64,000 bases of DNA from Marinobacter sp. (GCA_022565395.1 JAIUMV010000004.1:142717-206716); one strand, 5' to 3'; numbered from the stretch's first letter, positions 25,905-34,757 are shown. The notes: generated by a model not told the origin, from the letters alone. Program-made: numbers and translations.

Positions 25905-27584
25905 ATGTCAGTTGCAGGCGATAAGAAAACCTCTCTCCACTGCCTTTACTACTGGGCATCGAAAACACCGGATAAGGTTTACCTGACCCAACCTTACCCG
26001 GATGGCCGGATTGAAGATATTACCTGGAAGCAGGCCGCAGATCAGGTTTCCCGCATGGCGGCGCACCTGAAATCCCTGGGCCTGCCGGAACGCAGCAATA
26101 TCGGTATCCTCGGCAAGAACAGCGCCCACTGGATCATGACGGATCTGGCCATCTGGGCGGCGGGCTTCGTCTCTGTACCCCTCTATCCCACCCTGAACGG
26201 CGATACCGCGGCCTATATTCTGGAACACAGTGAAGCCAAGCTTCTGTTTCTGGGTAAGATGGACGGTACCGCTGATGGTTGGAACGACATCAAAGGCCAC
26301 CTGCCTGCCGAGCTGCCCATTATCTCCCTGCCCATGTCGCCGCGCCAGGACACCCCCAAGTGGACCGAGATTGTGGCGTCTACGGAAGCGGGGCAGCCCC
26401 ATATGCCAGAGCCGGATGACCTGGCCACCATCGTCTATACCTCCGGCAGTACCGGTCGGCCCAAGGGTGTGATGCACAGCTTCCGCAACATGGTTTCGGC
26501 GGCGGAAGGTTTGCAGCAACTGTTCCCGGTCAGTGACGACGAGCGCATGCTGTCCTACCTGCCCCTGGCGCACGTGGCCGAGCGGGCTGCAGTTGAAACC
26601 CTGTCTCTGTATTACGGCTTCCACCTGTATTTTGCCAACTCCCTGGATACCTTCCAGGAAGACTTGCAGCGTGCACGCCCGACCCTGTTCTTCTCCGTGC
26701 CCCGCCTGTGGATGAAGTTCTATCTGGGTGTTACCGCCAAGCTACCGCTGAAGAAGCAGAGAATTCTGTTCAAGATCCCGTTCCTCAACAAGGTGGTCAA
26801 GAAGAAGGTGCTCAACCAGTTGGGCCTGGATCACTGTCGCGCGGCCCTGACGGGGGCGGCCCCGCTGGCACCGGAAATCATCGCCTGGTACCGCAATCTG
26901 GGGCTGGAGCTGCTGGAGGTCTACGGCATGTCCGAGAACTTTGGTTACTCCCATGCCAACCGGCCTGGTAAAGCCAAAGTAGGTACCGTCGGTCAGGCCA
27001 ACCCCGGTGTTGTTCACCGTATTGGTGAGGGCGACGAGGTGCAGGTGAAGAGCCCGGGCCAGATGCTGGGCTACTACAAGAATGAAGAGAAAACCAAGGA
27101 AGACCTGACCGAGGATGGCTTCCTGAAAACCGGTGACATGGGTGAAATTGACGCCCAGGGCTACCTGCGTATTACCGGCCGGGTGAAGGACCTGTTCAAA
27201 ACCTCCAAAGGCAAGTATGTGGTACCGGTGCCGCTGGAAAACCGCTTCAACCACCCGAAGGTCGAAGTGGTGTGCGTAGCGGGCGCCAACCAGCCTCAGC
27301 CCTGCGTGCTGGTGTTGCTGTCTGACGATGCCCGCGCCGAGCTGGAGCGCGGTGGAGACCGCAGCGCCCTGGAGCAGGAACTGGCCGCCGAGGTGGATGC
27401 CATCAATGCCGAGGCGGAAGCCCACGAGAAGCTGGCCTTTGCGGTGGTGGTAAAAGATGCCTGGACCATGGAAAACGCCATGCTGACCCCCACCATGAAG
27501 ATCAAGCGTAACGTCATCGAAAGCCATTACACGGAAAATATGGCCAACTGGTACAGTCAGAAGAAGAAAGTGGTCTGGGAGTGA
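25905..27584 (+). CDS. AMP-dependent long-chain acyl-CoA synthetase
   Basis: A 559-aa adenylate-forming enzyme that activates fatty acids with ATP and CoA. Core motifs: YTSGSTGRPKGVM (A3), YLPLAHVAERA, EVYGMSENFG (A5), FLKTGDMGEIDAQGYLRITG (A7/A8) and the A10 Lys in TPTMKIKRN. The FACS/bubblegum-type layout (long insertion with RVKDLFKTSKGKYVVP) supports long-chain specificity. GAGGAG precedes the ATG. It is monocistronic between a 155-base spacer and a terminator. In an alkane/lipid-storing bacterium it would feed beta-oxidation or wax ester synthesis. Confidence 0.92.
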   Translation: MSVAGDKKTSLHCLYYWASKTPDKVYLTQPYPDGRIEDITWKQAADQVSRMAAHLKSLGLPERSNIGILGKNSAHWIMTDLAIWAAGFVSVPLYPTLNGDTAAYILEHSEAKLLFLGKMDGTADGWNDIKGHLPAELPIISLPMSPRQDTPKWTEIVASTEAGQPHMPEPDDLATIVYTSGSTGRPKGVMHSFRNMVSAAEGLQQLFPVSDDERMLSYLPLAHVAERAAVETLSLYYGFHLYFANSLDTFQEDLQRARPTLFFSVPRLWMKFYLGVTAKLPLKKQRILFKIPFLNKVVKKKVLNQLGLDHCRAALTGAAPLAPEIIAWYRNLGLELLEVYGMSENFGYSHANRPGKAKVGTVGQANPGVVHRIGEGDEVQVKSPGQMLGYYKNEEKTKEDLTEDGFLKTGDMGEIDAQGYLRITGRVKDLFKTSKGKYVVPVPLENRFNHPKVEVVCVAGANQPQPCVLVLLSDDARAELERGGDRSALEQELAAEVDAINAEAEAHEKLAFAVVVKDAWTMENAMLTPTMKIKRNVIESHYTENMANWYSQKKKVVWE

Positions 27585-27610
27585 TCTGAGCCCAGCCAAC
27601 AGCCAATAGA

Positions 27611-27632
27611 AGGGGGCCACGCGGCCCCCTTT
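27611..27632. terminator. Bidirectional rho-independent terminator
   Basis: AAGGGGGCC / GGCCCCCTT form a 9-bp perfect stem with a 4-base loop between the convergent acyl-CoA synthetase and NDH-2 genes. Confidence 0.85.
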
Positions 27633-27662
27633 GCTATACCCGTATCTACCGCAAACTATGTG

Positions 27663-28976
27663 TCAGTGCAGTTTCAACCTTGGATGCATCGCCCGGCTGA
27701 TACGGTCCATCACCCAGATAATGCCAGTCCGCAACAGCCCGTGCAGCGCCACTTGGTGCATACGGTAGAGCGACACATAGAACATCCGTGCCACCTTGCC
27801 TTCAATGAACATGCTGCGACCAGACAGGTTGCCCATCAGATTGCCCACCGCACTGTAACGGCTGAAATTGATCAGTGAGCCATGGTCCCGGTAGACAAAA
27901 GGCACCGCTGGCTTGTTGTCGAGCCGTGCCCGCAGGGTCCGGTACAGGGTTGACGCCTGCTGATGGGCGGCCTGGGCACGGGGTGGTACCGGGTAGTCCT
28001 GACCGGGCTGCGGGCAGGCGGCACAGTCTCCGAAGGCGAAAATGTTGTTGTCTTGGGTGGTTTGCAGTGTCTGCTCCACCACCAGCTGGTTATTGCGATT
28101 GGTGACCAGGCCGTCCAGCCCGGCCAGGAACCCCGGTGCCTTGATACCGGCAGCCCAGATGATCATGTCTGCCGGTAATACCGACCCATCCTGCAGGGTC
28201 AGTTGTTCCGCTTCAATCTGCGCCACCGGGCTGCCGGTACACACCGTAATGCCCAGCCGCTGCAACTGGCGGGTGGCGGCGCCTGAGAGCCGCTCCGGCA
28301 GGGCCGGCAGTATCCGGGGAGCCGCCTCAATCACGGCAATCTCCACATCCTCCTTGCGTAGGTGGTTCATGCCGTACACCGGCAGCTCCCGGGAGGCCAG
28401 CCGCAGCTCTGCCGCCAGCTCCACGCCGGTGGCACCGGCACCGATTACCGCAATTCGCAGCTTGGTGGGCGCCTCCTCAGCTTTGGCCTGGTAGTTTTTG
28501 CGCAGAAAGGCATTCAGCAACAGGTGGTGAAAGCGTCGAGCCTGGGCCAGGCTGTCCAGAAACAGACAGTGTTCCTGGGCGCCCGGTGTACCAAAATCGT
28601 TGGCGGTGCTGCCCACCGCAATCACCAGGGTGTCATAGTGAATCTGCCGGGCTGGGACCACCTCAGCGCCTTCTGCATCCAGAAACGGGTCCAGGGTGAT
28701 GGTCTGCGCCTGACGATTCAGTCCACGCATACGTCCTAGCTGAAATTCAAAGTGATGACGGCGGGCATGAGCCCGGTAGTTCACTTCGTTGGCTTCGGAG
28801 TCCATGGAGCCGGCAGCGACTTCGTGCAGCAGGGGTTTCCAGACATGGGTGAGTACGGCGTCCACCAGGGTGATGCGGGCTTTGCCCCGCTTGCCGAGCT
28901 TGTTGCCCAGCCGGGTGACCAGCTCCAGCCCACCGGCGCCGCCGCCAACCACAACAATATGATGAAGATCTGACAT
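27663..28976 (-). CDS. ndh: Type II NADH dehydrogenase (NDH-2)
   Basis: Membrane-associated FAD enzyme of 437 aa that passes electrons from NADH to quinone without pumping protons. Rossmann motif IVVVGGGAGGLELVTRLG at the N-terminus binds FAD, a second one (IAVIGAGATGVELAAEL, about 167-185) binds NADH, and IFAFGDCAACPQPG matches the conserved FAD/quinone region. The C-terminal segment (about 390-437) is amphipathic, as expected for membrane attachment. It is convergent with the acyl-CoA synthetase gene. A stable hairpin lies in its predicted leader. Confidence 0.9.
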   Translation of the reverse strand: MSDLHHIVVVGGGAGGLELVTRLGNKLGKRGKARITLVDAVLTHVWKPLLHEVAAGSMDSEANEVNYRAHARRHHFEFQLGRMRGLNRQAQTITLDPFLDAEGAEVVPARQIHYDTLVIAVGSTANDFGTPGAQEHCLFLDSLAQARRFHHLLLNAFLRKNYQAKAEEAPTKLRIAVIGAGATGVELAAELRLASRELPVYGMNHLRKEDVEIAVIEAAPRILPALPERLSGAATRQLQRLGITVCTGSPVAQIEAEQLTLQDGSVLPADMIIWAAGIKAPGFLAGLDGLVTNRNNQLVVEQTLQTTQDNNIFAFGDCAACPQPGQDYPVPPRAQAAHQQASTLYRTLRARLDNKPAVPFVYRDHGSLINFSRYSAVGNLMGNLSGRSMFIEGKVARMFYVSLYRMHQVALHGLLRTGIIWVMDRISRAMHPRLKLH

Positions 28977-28995
28977 GAGGATTTACCTTGCAAAG

Positions 28996-29036
28996 AGTAC
29001 AGCCAAGGGCCCAGCGCCCGGACGCTTGGCTGTGCT
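28996..29036 (-). other. Leader hairpin upstream of ndh
   Basis: AGTACAGCCAAG and CTTGGCTGTGCT pair over 12 bases (one wobble/mismatch) with a GC-rich 17-base loop, 20 bases before the ndh ATG. It may affect mRNA stability or translation. No known riboswitch is recognised. Confidence 0.4.
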
Positions 29037-29183
29037 CTCTAATGTGCGCATGTTAACACTTTTTGCCAGCGGCTATGATAATCTGCCTCACGGCAAGACC
29101 TTCTTGCCCGCTTATGGAGAGAGCGCTGTCAGCCTGCTCAGGCAGTCCCACAAGCTGAACAGACCTTATAGGGAGATACGGTT

Positions 29184-29783
29184 ATGCCAGCCACTGCACA
29201 GCCCCTGCAACACACCGCCAGCCTCAACCTGGCAGACCTGGAAGTTGGTGACATTATTGCCACCAGTGCTGACACCAAAAATTCGCGAACGATTAGGTGG
29301 GCAACCAGTAGCCGATATAGTCATGCGATTCTGTACGAGGGTATGGGCTACTGTATCGAAGCAGTGCCGGGTGCAGGCGTGCGAAAGGTACGACTAGCCC
29401 GCGCAATCGGTGACGCGAGCATAGCTAAGGTTTTTCGCCATAAGTTTGCGACAATCACGGACCGGCAGCTTGCTGTAAACTGGGCCGGCCTGCAGGCGGG
29501 CAAGCCTTATGACGTGAGCGGAGCTGCACGTGTTGGCTTGCAGCCAGGAACTAGAACAAGAGTCTTAAGTTATACAACGCTTGGATTTCTGATTAGTGTG
29601 AGGGATGTTTCAAGTGCAAGGAGCTCAACTGAGGGGCACGATGCCAGCTTTTTCTGCAGTGAATTGATTGCTAGGTCCTTCCAGGTTGCACAGATACCCA
29701 TTGTAGATAGACCCGCTCACTTAGCGGGCCCTCAAGAATTTGTAGTTTCCGATAAGCTGGAGCTGGTAGGGCGACTTACATGA
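29184..29783 (+). CDS. YiiX/YebB-like permuted NlpC/P60 cysteine hydrolase
   Basis: A 199-aa protein with the permuted papain-like order: the His comes first in RYSHAILYEG (preceded by LEVGDIIATS), and the Cys comes late in FFCSELIARSF. That order marks the YiiX/YebB (permuted NlpC/P60) group, which includes amidases and thioesterases acting on peptides or lipids. No signal peptide is seen, so it is cytoplasmic or exported by another route. The ATG has a GGGAG site. It overlaps the first of two paralogous lipoprotein genes by 4 bases. The block is less GC-rich than its neighbours, suggesting acquisition. The substrate is unknown. Confidence 0.78.
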   Translation: MPATAQPLQHTASLNLADLEVGDIIATSADTKNSRTIRWATSSRYSHAILYEGMGYCIEAVPGAGVRKVRLARAIGDASIAKVFRHKFATITDRQLAVNWAGLQAGKPYDVSGAARVGLQPGTRTRVLSYTTLGFLISVRDVSSARSSTEGHDASFFCSELIARSFQVAQIPIVDRPAHLAGPQEFVVSDKLELVGRLT

Positions 29784-30364
29784 CATTGCCTAGTAATAGC
29801 AGAGTTGGCTTGCTTACTCTTTTCGTTTGTTTACTGGTGGGGTGTGGCGATGCATCGGATTACCGAGGGTTTCCTCAGGATCAGAGCGTTGAAGGGCCTT
29901 TCGCCATTGCAGCGCCCTGGCAGGTTATTGAGTTTGAACAGCCACTGCAAATCAACGCCTCGGGAACGCATGGACTGCATTTGCTCGTTGATGGTGCGCG
30001 CTATGCATCTAACGGGATGATCGATCCAAGTGCAGATGCGGAACATCAAACGGTTCTGCTAAGACTTAGCGATAATACGTTGGTGAGGCCCGAGGTCATT
30101 CTAATCGCTGACAATGGTGAAGAGGTGGCGCTCTCTCCGACATCTAATCTCTGGCCTATAACTGGGGGAGTAACCGTTGGTTTTTCTTTGGATGCTGGCG
30201 TTTTTGAGCCGGCCCCATCTTTTCCTGACACTATTCAGGAGTTCACCGCGTTGCGCATACGCAGTGATGAAACCATAGATGTTCACTATATTCTCTGGCG
30301 TGTAGACCACCATCCTGACCTATACCGCTGCCTCGGCGAGTGCCCCTGGTGGCGGTTTTGGTGA
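29780..30364 (+). CDS. Hypothetical lipoprotein, first of a tandem paralogous pair
   Basis: A 194-aa protein with a lipoprotein signal (CLLVGC, Cys about residue 22). The mature start GDASDYRGFPQDQS is shared almost word for word with the next gene, and the last 15 residues (DLYRCLGECPWWRFW) are identical in both. The body is strand-rich with alternating hydrophobic residues. I do not recognise a family. Its ATG overlaps the hydrolase stop, so the two are translationally coupled. Two Cys near the end (RCLGEC) could form a disulfide. A partner, substrate-presenting or protective role for the hydrolase is possible but unproven. Confidence 0.75.
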   Translation: MTLPSNSRVGLLTLFVCLLVGCGDASDYRGFPQDQSVEGPFAIAAPWQVIEFEQPLQINASGTHGLHLLVDGARYASNGMIDPSADAEHQTVLLRLSDNTLVRPEVILIADNGEEVALSPTSNLWPITGGVTVGFSLDAGVFEPAPSFPDTIQEFTALRIRSDETIDVHYILWRVDHHPDLYRCLGECPWWRFW

Positions 30365-30414
30365 TCCCCCTTCTTTTAAGCTTGTCAGCTAAATTGTTCG
30401 CGTAGGGTGACCTC

Positions 30415-30978
30415 GTGCTAACTAAACGAGCGGCCTTGCTGCTAAGTGTTCTGCTGCTGGGTTGTGACAGCTCAAGCGATTACCGAGGCTTTCCTCAGGA
30501 CCGAGAGATCAATCGCCAATTTGAGGTCTCCGCATCTTGGCAGGAACTGAGGCTGGACCCGCCTTTAGAAATCAATCGCGAGGGAGTTCAGTGGCTCCAC
30601 CTTTTTGTAGATGGCTCGCTTTATCTTTCACATGGAGCTGTTGTCAGGGAGGATATCGCAAATCATGCCAATTTGTGGCGTTACGATGGTGTTCTGGTGG
30701 CGCCGGAGGTGGTACTGATAGCAAATACAGGAAAGGAAGTGAGCGTTGCAGCTACAGCCAATATGGGAACTCCGACAGGGGAGCTTTCTGTCGGGTTCTC
30801 GATGTTTGAGAGCGTATTTAAACCCGCACCGCCATTCCCTGAGACCATCCAAAATTTCGTTGCCGTGCGTGTCCGTAGCAATGAACCTTTACAGGTGAAC
30901 CGTATCCGCTGGAGCGTTGATAGCCATCCTGACCTCTACCGCTGCCTCGGCGAGTGCCCCTGGTGGCGGTTCTGGTAG
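30415..30978 (+). CDS. Hypothetical lipoprotein, second of a tandem paralogous pair
   Basis: A 187-aa lipoprotein with GTG start and lipobox LLLGC followed by DSSSDYRGFPQD. It is clearly homologous to the upstream gene along its length (shared PEVVLIAN/PEVILIAD, PAPPFPETIQ/PAPSFPDTIQ), with the middle diverged and the last 15 residues identical. The DNA encoding that tail is also nearly identical, pointing to strong constraint or gene conversion. No family is recognised. A 50-base gap separates it from the first copy and it ends 87 bases before the AI-2E transporter gene. Confidence 0.72.
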   Translation: MLTKRAALLLSVLLLGCDSSSDYRGFPQDREINRQFEVSASWQELRLDPPLEINREGVQWLHLFVDGSLYLSHGAVVREDIANHANLWRYDGVLVAPEVVLIANTGKEVSVAATANMGTPTGELSVGFSMFESVFKPAPPFPETIQNFVAVRVRSNEPLQVNRIRWSVDSHPDLYRCLGECPWWRFW

Positions 30979-31065
30979 TGAAGCCAACAGCAATGTCATG
31001 GGCTGACTGAGCGTCCCTTGCTATGATGTGGCCAGTTTTGGACTCTGGCCTTTTAAGGACTTTGC

Positions 31066-32133
31066 ATGACGCCAACCACCCCGCCTGTACACATGATTCC
31101 CCGTTCCTGGCTCTGGCTGTTCGGGCTTGCCGCTATTGTGATCATCATTGGCGGTTTGAAAGCCATCAGCCATATCATTACGCCCTTTCTGCTGGCCGCC
31201 TTCATGGCCATTATCTCCATCCCGCCTTTGAGCTGGATGCAACGCAAAGGTGTGCCTGGGCCGCTGGCGATGATCGTGCTGTTTCTGGTGGTGGGATTCT
31301 CGTTTTTCCTGCTGTTTCTGGCGCTGAAAAATGCGGTGGAGAGTCTGGCAGCCCAGGCGCCCCTGTATCAGGCGCGGCTGGTGGGTTGGCTGGAATACCT
31401 GCGGGTAACCGCGGCAGAGCGGGGCGTGCCGCCTGAGCTGATCCCGCTGACTGTCCCCATGCCGGATGCCGGCACCCTGACCAACATTGCCCGCGGTATT
31501 GCCGGCGGCGTGGGGCAGTTTACCGCCTATATCTTCTTTGTCCTGCTGGCATTCATGTTCCTGCTGATGGAAGAGCGGACCATGATGGACAAGCTCAATG
31601 CCGCCTTCCCTGGCCGCCGTCGGGCGCGGGTGCGCATGCGCCACTTCCTGCGCTCGGTGAACCGCTACCTTGCCATCAAGACCACCGCCAGCCTGGCCAC
31701 CGGGTTGATCGTTGGCGTTGGTCTGTCGATTCTGGGGGTGGACTTTGCCATTCTGTGGGGCATTCTGGCGGGGCTGCTGAACTTCATTCCCACCATCGGT
31801 TCCATCATTGCCGCCATTCCGGCGGTGCTCATCGCCCTGCTGGGTCTCGGGGTAACGGAAGCCATGATTGCCCTGACCCTTTATGTGGTCACCAACGTGG
31901 CTATAGGCAGCATTATCGAGCCCCGCTTTATGGGGCAAACCCTGGGTCTGTCCCCGGTTATCGTACTGGTGTCGTTGCTGGTGTGGGGCTGGGTGTTTGG
32001 CCCGGTGGGTATGCTGTTGTCCATCCTGTTGACCATGATTCTCAAGCTGGCCCTGGAGTCCAGCCCGCAGACTCGCTGGCTGGGCATCTTGCTGAGTGAC
32101 CGGGTCAGGAATAAGCGCCGCCAGGCACCCTGA
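31066..32133 (+). CDS. AI-2E family transporter (PerM/YdiK-like)
   Basis: Integral membrane protein of 355 aa in the AI-2E exporter superfamily (PF01594). It has about eight helices: a pair at the N-terminus, a large soluble segment (about 100-150), and the conserved C-terminal group including GLIVGVGLSILGVDFAILWG, PTIGSIIAAIPA and IIEPRFMGQTLGLSPVIVLV. AAGGA precedes the ATG. Members range from autoinducer exporters to Na+/H+ antiporters, so the family name does not fix the substrate. It appears monocistronic. Confidence 0.88.
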   Translation: MTPTTPPVHMIPRSWLWLFGLAAIVIIIGGLKAISHIITPFLLAAFMAIISIPPLSWMQRKGVPGPLAMIVLFLVVGFSFFLLFLALKNAVESLAAQAPLYQARLVGWLEYLRVTAAERGVPPELIPLTVPMPDAGTLTNIARGIAGGVGQFTAYIFFVLLAFMFLLMEERTMMDKLNAAFPGRRRARVRMRHFLRSVNRYLAIKTTASLATGLIVGVGLSILGVDFAILWGILAGLLNFIPTIGSIIAAIPAVLIALLGLGVTEAMIALTLYVVTNVAIGSIIEPRFMGQTLGLSPVIVLVSLLVWGWVFGPVGMLLSILLTMILKLALESSPQTRWLGILLSDRVRNKRRQAP

Positions 32134-32221
32134 ACAGGCTATCTGACAACCCGTTCACTGGACAGAATAAGGGTAGCACTGCTAAAACCTCTAGCGTGTC
32201 CAAGTGATCAAGGAGCCATGT

Positions 32222-32845
32222 GTGAAGATTCATGTCCAGGGTGTTGCTGAAAATCAGCCCATCCCCGAACGGTTTGCCTTTGGTGTATTCAATGCGGAAG
32301 CCCACATGAGTTTTGGGCCCAACCGCAACCCGGAAGTGAGCTGGACTGATGTGCCGGAAGGTACCCAAAGCTTTGTCATTTTGATGGTGGACCCGGATGT
32401 GCCCAGCGTGGCGGATGACGTGAACCAGGAAGGCAAGGTGATTCCAGCGTCCCTGTCGCGGGTGGACTTCTTCCATTGGGTGTTGGTGGATATTCCGGCG
32501 TCAGTGACGGTGATTCCTGAAGGCGAAGATAGTGACGGCGTGATGCCGAAAGGCAAGCCAGCCTCCGGCAGCCGTATCGGTAAGCGAGGCGTGAATAACT
32601 ATACGCATTTCCTTGCAGGCAATCCCGATATGGCGGGCACTTACACCGGGTACGATGGCCCCTGCCCGCCCTGGAATGACGAACTGGTGCATCGCTATCA
32701 GTTTGAAGTCTATGCCCTCGACGTACCCAACCTGGGTCTGAAGGGGGAGTTTGAAGGCCAGGCGGTACGCAAGGCCATGCAGGGCCATGTACTCGATTCT
32801 GCAAGGGTTACCGGCACTTATACCTTGAACCCGGTTTTGCGTTAG
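32222..32845 (+). CDS. PEBP / YbhB-YbcL family protein
   Basis: A 207-aa phosphatidylethanolamine-binding-like protein. The GTG at 32222 is preferred because AAGGAG (32209-32214) precedes it at the right distance and because it gives the family N-terminus MKIHVQ; the frame opens slightly earlier at 32204. Family motifs: SFGPNRNPEVSWTDVPEG, VDPDVPS, FFHWVLVDIPA, YDGPCPPWNDE, HRYQFEVYALD. The bacterial group (E. coli YbhB) has no established reaction. A ligand-binding pocket formed by the DPD and HRYxF regions is conserved. Cytoplasmic, no signal peptide. Confidence 0.9.
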   Translation: MKIHVQGVAENQPIPERFAFGVFNAEAHMSFGPNRNPEVSWTDVPEGTQSFVILMVDPDVPSVADDVNQEGKVIPASLSRVDFFHWVLVDIPASVTVIPEGEDSDGVMPKGKPASGSRIGKRGVNNYTHFLAGNPDMAGTYTGYDGPCPPWNDELVHRYQFEVYALDVPNLGLKGEFEGQAVRKAMQGHVLDSARVTGTYTLNPVLR

Positions 32846-33026
32846 GTTCGTTGCGCGCTCCCCTGTATGCCTTAACACTATCGGGGTGGTCAAAAAGTGT
32901 ACTATGCTAAAAGCGAGGTCGCTACCCTGTTCTATTGTGGTGTGACTGTGTGGTAGCCGCTGGCAAAGGGCAATACCAGAAAGAGGAGTCAGGGAAAGAC
33001 CAGGCATAGGTTGGAACGCTGGCGCG

Positions 33027-33812
33027 ATGAATAACCGTGGCTTGGTTCATCTGGGGTTATGTTTGTGCATGGGTTTGGTGCTTGTTTGGGGCGCCACGGC
33101 CCAGGCCGAAGATGTGCTGTTGGTCACAGGTAATAATTATCCTCCGTTTGCGGATGAGAGCCTGCCCGAAGCGGGCGTGCTGACGGCGCTGGTACGTGCC
33201 GTGTTTGAGCGCATGGGGTACCAGGCCCATATGAAACATATGCCCTGGAATCGCGCCCAGAAAATGGTTCTTGACCACGATGCGCTGGGCACCTTTCCCT
33301 ATGTCCGCGATGCTGAGCGTGAACAGCGGTTCCTCTTCTCTGAACCGCTGTATATAGATACGGAGGTCTATTTTGTCCGCGCCGACGCCGCTATCCAGTT
33401 TCAGCGCCCTGCCGACCTGCGAGGGCTGAAACTCTGCCGGCCCGTTGGCTACAGCGTGGCCTCTTTGCAGCCGGTGCTGGAAAACAATCTGGTGGATATG
33501 TGGACAACTCAGGATCTTGAAACCTGCTTCCGTCTGTTGGAATTTGGCCGTATTCAGCTGGTGCCCATTGGCCGGAGTGTAGGGCGGGCGCAGGTGGCAG
33601 AGCAGTTTGGTGACCCTGATTACTTCCCGACCCTGGACCCCCCGATCAGCCATAACGGGTTGCACCTGATGATTGCCAAGGACTATCCTGGCGCGGAAGC
33701 GTTGATTCGGGCTTTTAACCAACAGCTCCGTGACATGGAGGCGGACGGCACCAAGGCCGCGCTGTTTGAGCGTCACCACCACCCGCTGTCCAGCTCAGCA
33801 GAGGGTCAGTAA
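33027..33812 (+). CDS. Periplasmic solute-binding protein, family 3 (amino-acid-like)
   Basis: A 261-aa exported protein with a signal peptide ending in TAQA and a family 3 binding fold: NYPPFADESL near the start, an Arg in the FPYVRDAERE region, and a hinge-like RPADLRGLKLC. No permease or ATPase gene is adjacent. Stand-alone proteins of this type often work as sensors or in unknown roles in marine gammaproteobacteria. It is convergent with, and overlaps by 7 bases, the anti-sigma gene. The ligand is unknown. Confidence 0.82.
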   Translation: MNNRGLVHLGLCLCMGLVLVWGATAQAEDVLLVTGNNYPPFADESLPEAGVLTALVRAVFERMGYQAHMKHMPWNRAQKMVLDHDALGTFPYVRDAEREQRFLFSEPLYIDTEVYFVRADAAIQFQRPADLRGLKLCRPVGYSVASLQPVLENNLVDMWTTQDLETCFRLLEFGRIQLVPIGRSVGRAQVAEQFGDPDYFPTLDPPISHNGLHLMIAKDYPGAEALIRAFNQQLRDMEADGTKAALFERHHHPLSSSAEGQ

Positions 33813-34066
33813 TCGCCCTGATTTGATCCGATGCCCTGAGTCAGAGCGCGGTGGATTTCTTCGTCCAGTCGCGCAATATAGTCCGCGGGCGCTTGCTGAC
33901 TTGAGTGGGCGGCCATTAGCACGGTGCTTTGTTTCAGTTGGCCAATGAAGGTCCGGCAATGTCTGCACATCATCAGGTGCATACGCACTGACAGCTTCCC
34001 GCCAGTGCCTAGCTCGCCGTCTATGTAGTCGCTGGCGATAACCGCCAGGTCCTTGCACATCAGCAT
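33806..34066 (-). CDS. Zinc-finger type anti-sigma factor
   Basis: An 86-aa protein with a ZAS-like motif: an N-terminal SDYIDGELG followed by RMHLMMCRHCRTF, giving His-x3-Cys-x2-Cys. This is the usual layout of soluble zinc-binding anti-sigma factors that release their sigma on oxidation or other stress. No membrane helix is seen. AGGAG precedes the ATG, and the start overlaps the sigma gene stop by 7 bases, so the pair is cotranslated. It should inhibit the adjacent ECF sigma factor. Confidence 0.82.
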   Translation of the reverse strand: MLMCKDLAVIASDYIDGELGTGGKLSVRMHLMMCRHCRTFIGQLKQSTVLMAAHSSQQAPADYIARLDEEIHRALTQGIGSNQGDY

Positions 34067-34680
34067 TCGCCTGTCTCCTGAAAGCCCTCAACCATCAAGA
34101 AAATACGCTGGCGCGCGCGGTGCAGCAAGACACGGAGGTTGGCGGCGCTGACATCCAGCAGGTTACAGACATCCTCTGCCCGGTGCTGATGAGCTTCATA
34201 CAGCATCAATGCTGAGCGCTGGTGTTCTGGCAACTGCCCCAGGTGCTTGTCCAGGCAGTCACTTAGTACGTTGTTTTCCAACAGCGCCTGGGCAGAGTCG
34301 CTGGACCTGGCGCTGGGTGGTACTGACCAGCGGCGATTGTCACCAAAGCGTTCAGCCAGCGCTGGGTCCAGAGGGTCATCCGTATCCAGTGCCACTTCAC
34401 GGTGCCGGTCACGAATGCGATTCTTGGCGCGATTGGCCACGATCTGATGCAACCAGGTTTTCAGGCTGGCACGGCCCTCAAAAGTCTGAATGGCGCTGAT
34501 CACCGTAAGCCAGGTGTCCTGTACCATGTCTTCAGCGCTGGCCGGGTCCAGGTAGAACCGGGCAACAGCCAACATGCCTGGCGTGTAAAGCCTGACGGCT
34601 TCACGATAGGCTGCCGCATCCCCCTGCTGCAGGCGGCTGACCAAGTCATCTTCAGGGGCGTCCAGCGTATCTGGCCTCAT
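34060..34680 (-). CDS. ECF-family RNA polymerase sigma factor
   Basis: A 206-aa ECF sigma factor. Region 2 (about 25-95) includes SAEDMVQDTWLTVI and the promoter-melting/-10 segment SLKTWLHQIVANRAKNRIRD; region 4 (about 140-200) includes LPEHQRSALMLYEAHQHRAEDVCNLLDVSAANLRVLLHRARQ-type helix-turn-helix sequence. AAGGA precedes the start. It forms an operon with a zinc-finger anti-sigma. A candidate ECF-type -35 (GGGAACTT) upstream on the same strand suggests autoregulation. Its regulon is not visible, though the divergent flavoprotein fusion is a candidate. Confidence 0.9.
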   Translation of the reverse strand: MRPDTLDAPEDDLVSRLQQGDAAAYREAVRLYTPGMLAVARFYLDPASAEDMVQDTWLTVISAIQTFEGRASLKTWLHQIVANRAKNRIRDRHREVALDTDDPLDPALAERFGDNRRWSVPPSARSSDSAQALLENNVLSDCLDKHLGQLPEHQRSALMLYEAHQHRAEDVCNLLDVSAANLRVLLHRARQRIFLMVEGFQETGEC

Positions 34681-34727
34681 GGCAGGGTCCTTATTGTGCA
34701 GTCTATAGTCGGTTTAAAGGGTAGCCA

Positions 34728-34757
34728 GTGAGTGACGGGAATGCGAAAAAAGTTCCC
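34728..34757 (-). promoter_or_regulatory. Candidate ECF sigma autoregulatory promoter
   Basis: On the minus strand GGGAACTTTTT (-35, the AACTT core of RpoE-like promoters) begins at 34757, about 75 bases before the sigma gene start. The matching -10 is weak, so the call is tentative. Confidence 0.35.

Noticed and set aside
32846..33026. Possible gene or RNA between the PEBP and binding-protein genes
   Set aside because: No frame with a ribosome site and no stable conserved-looking structure was seen.
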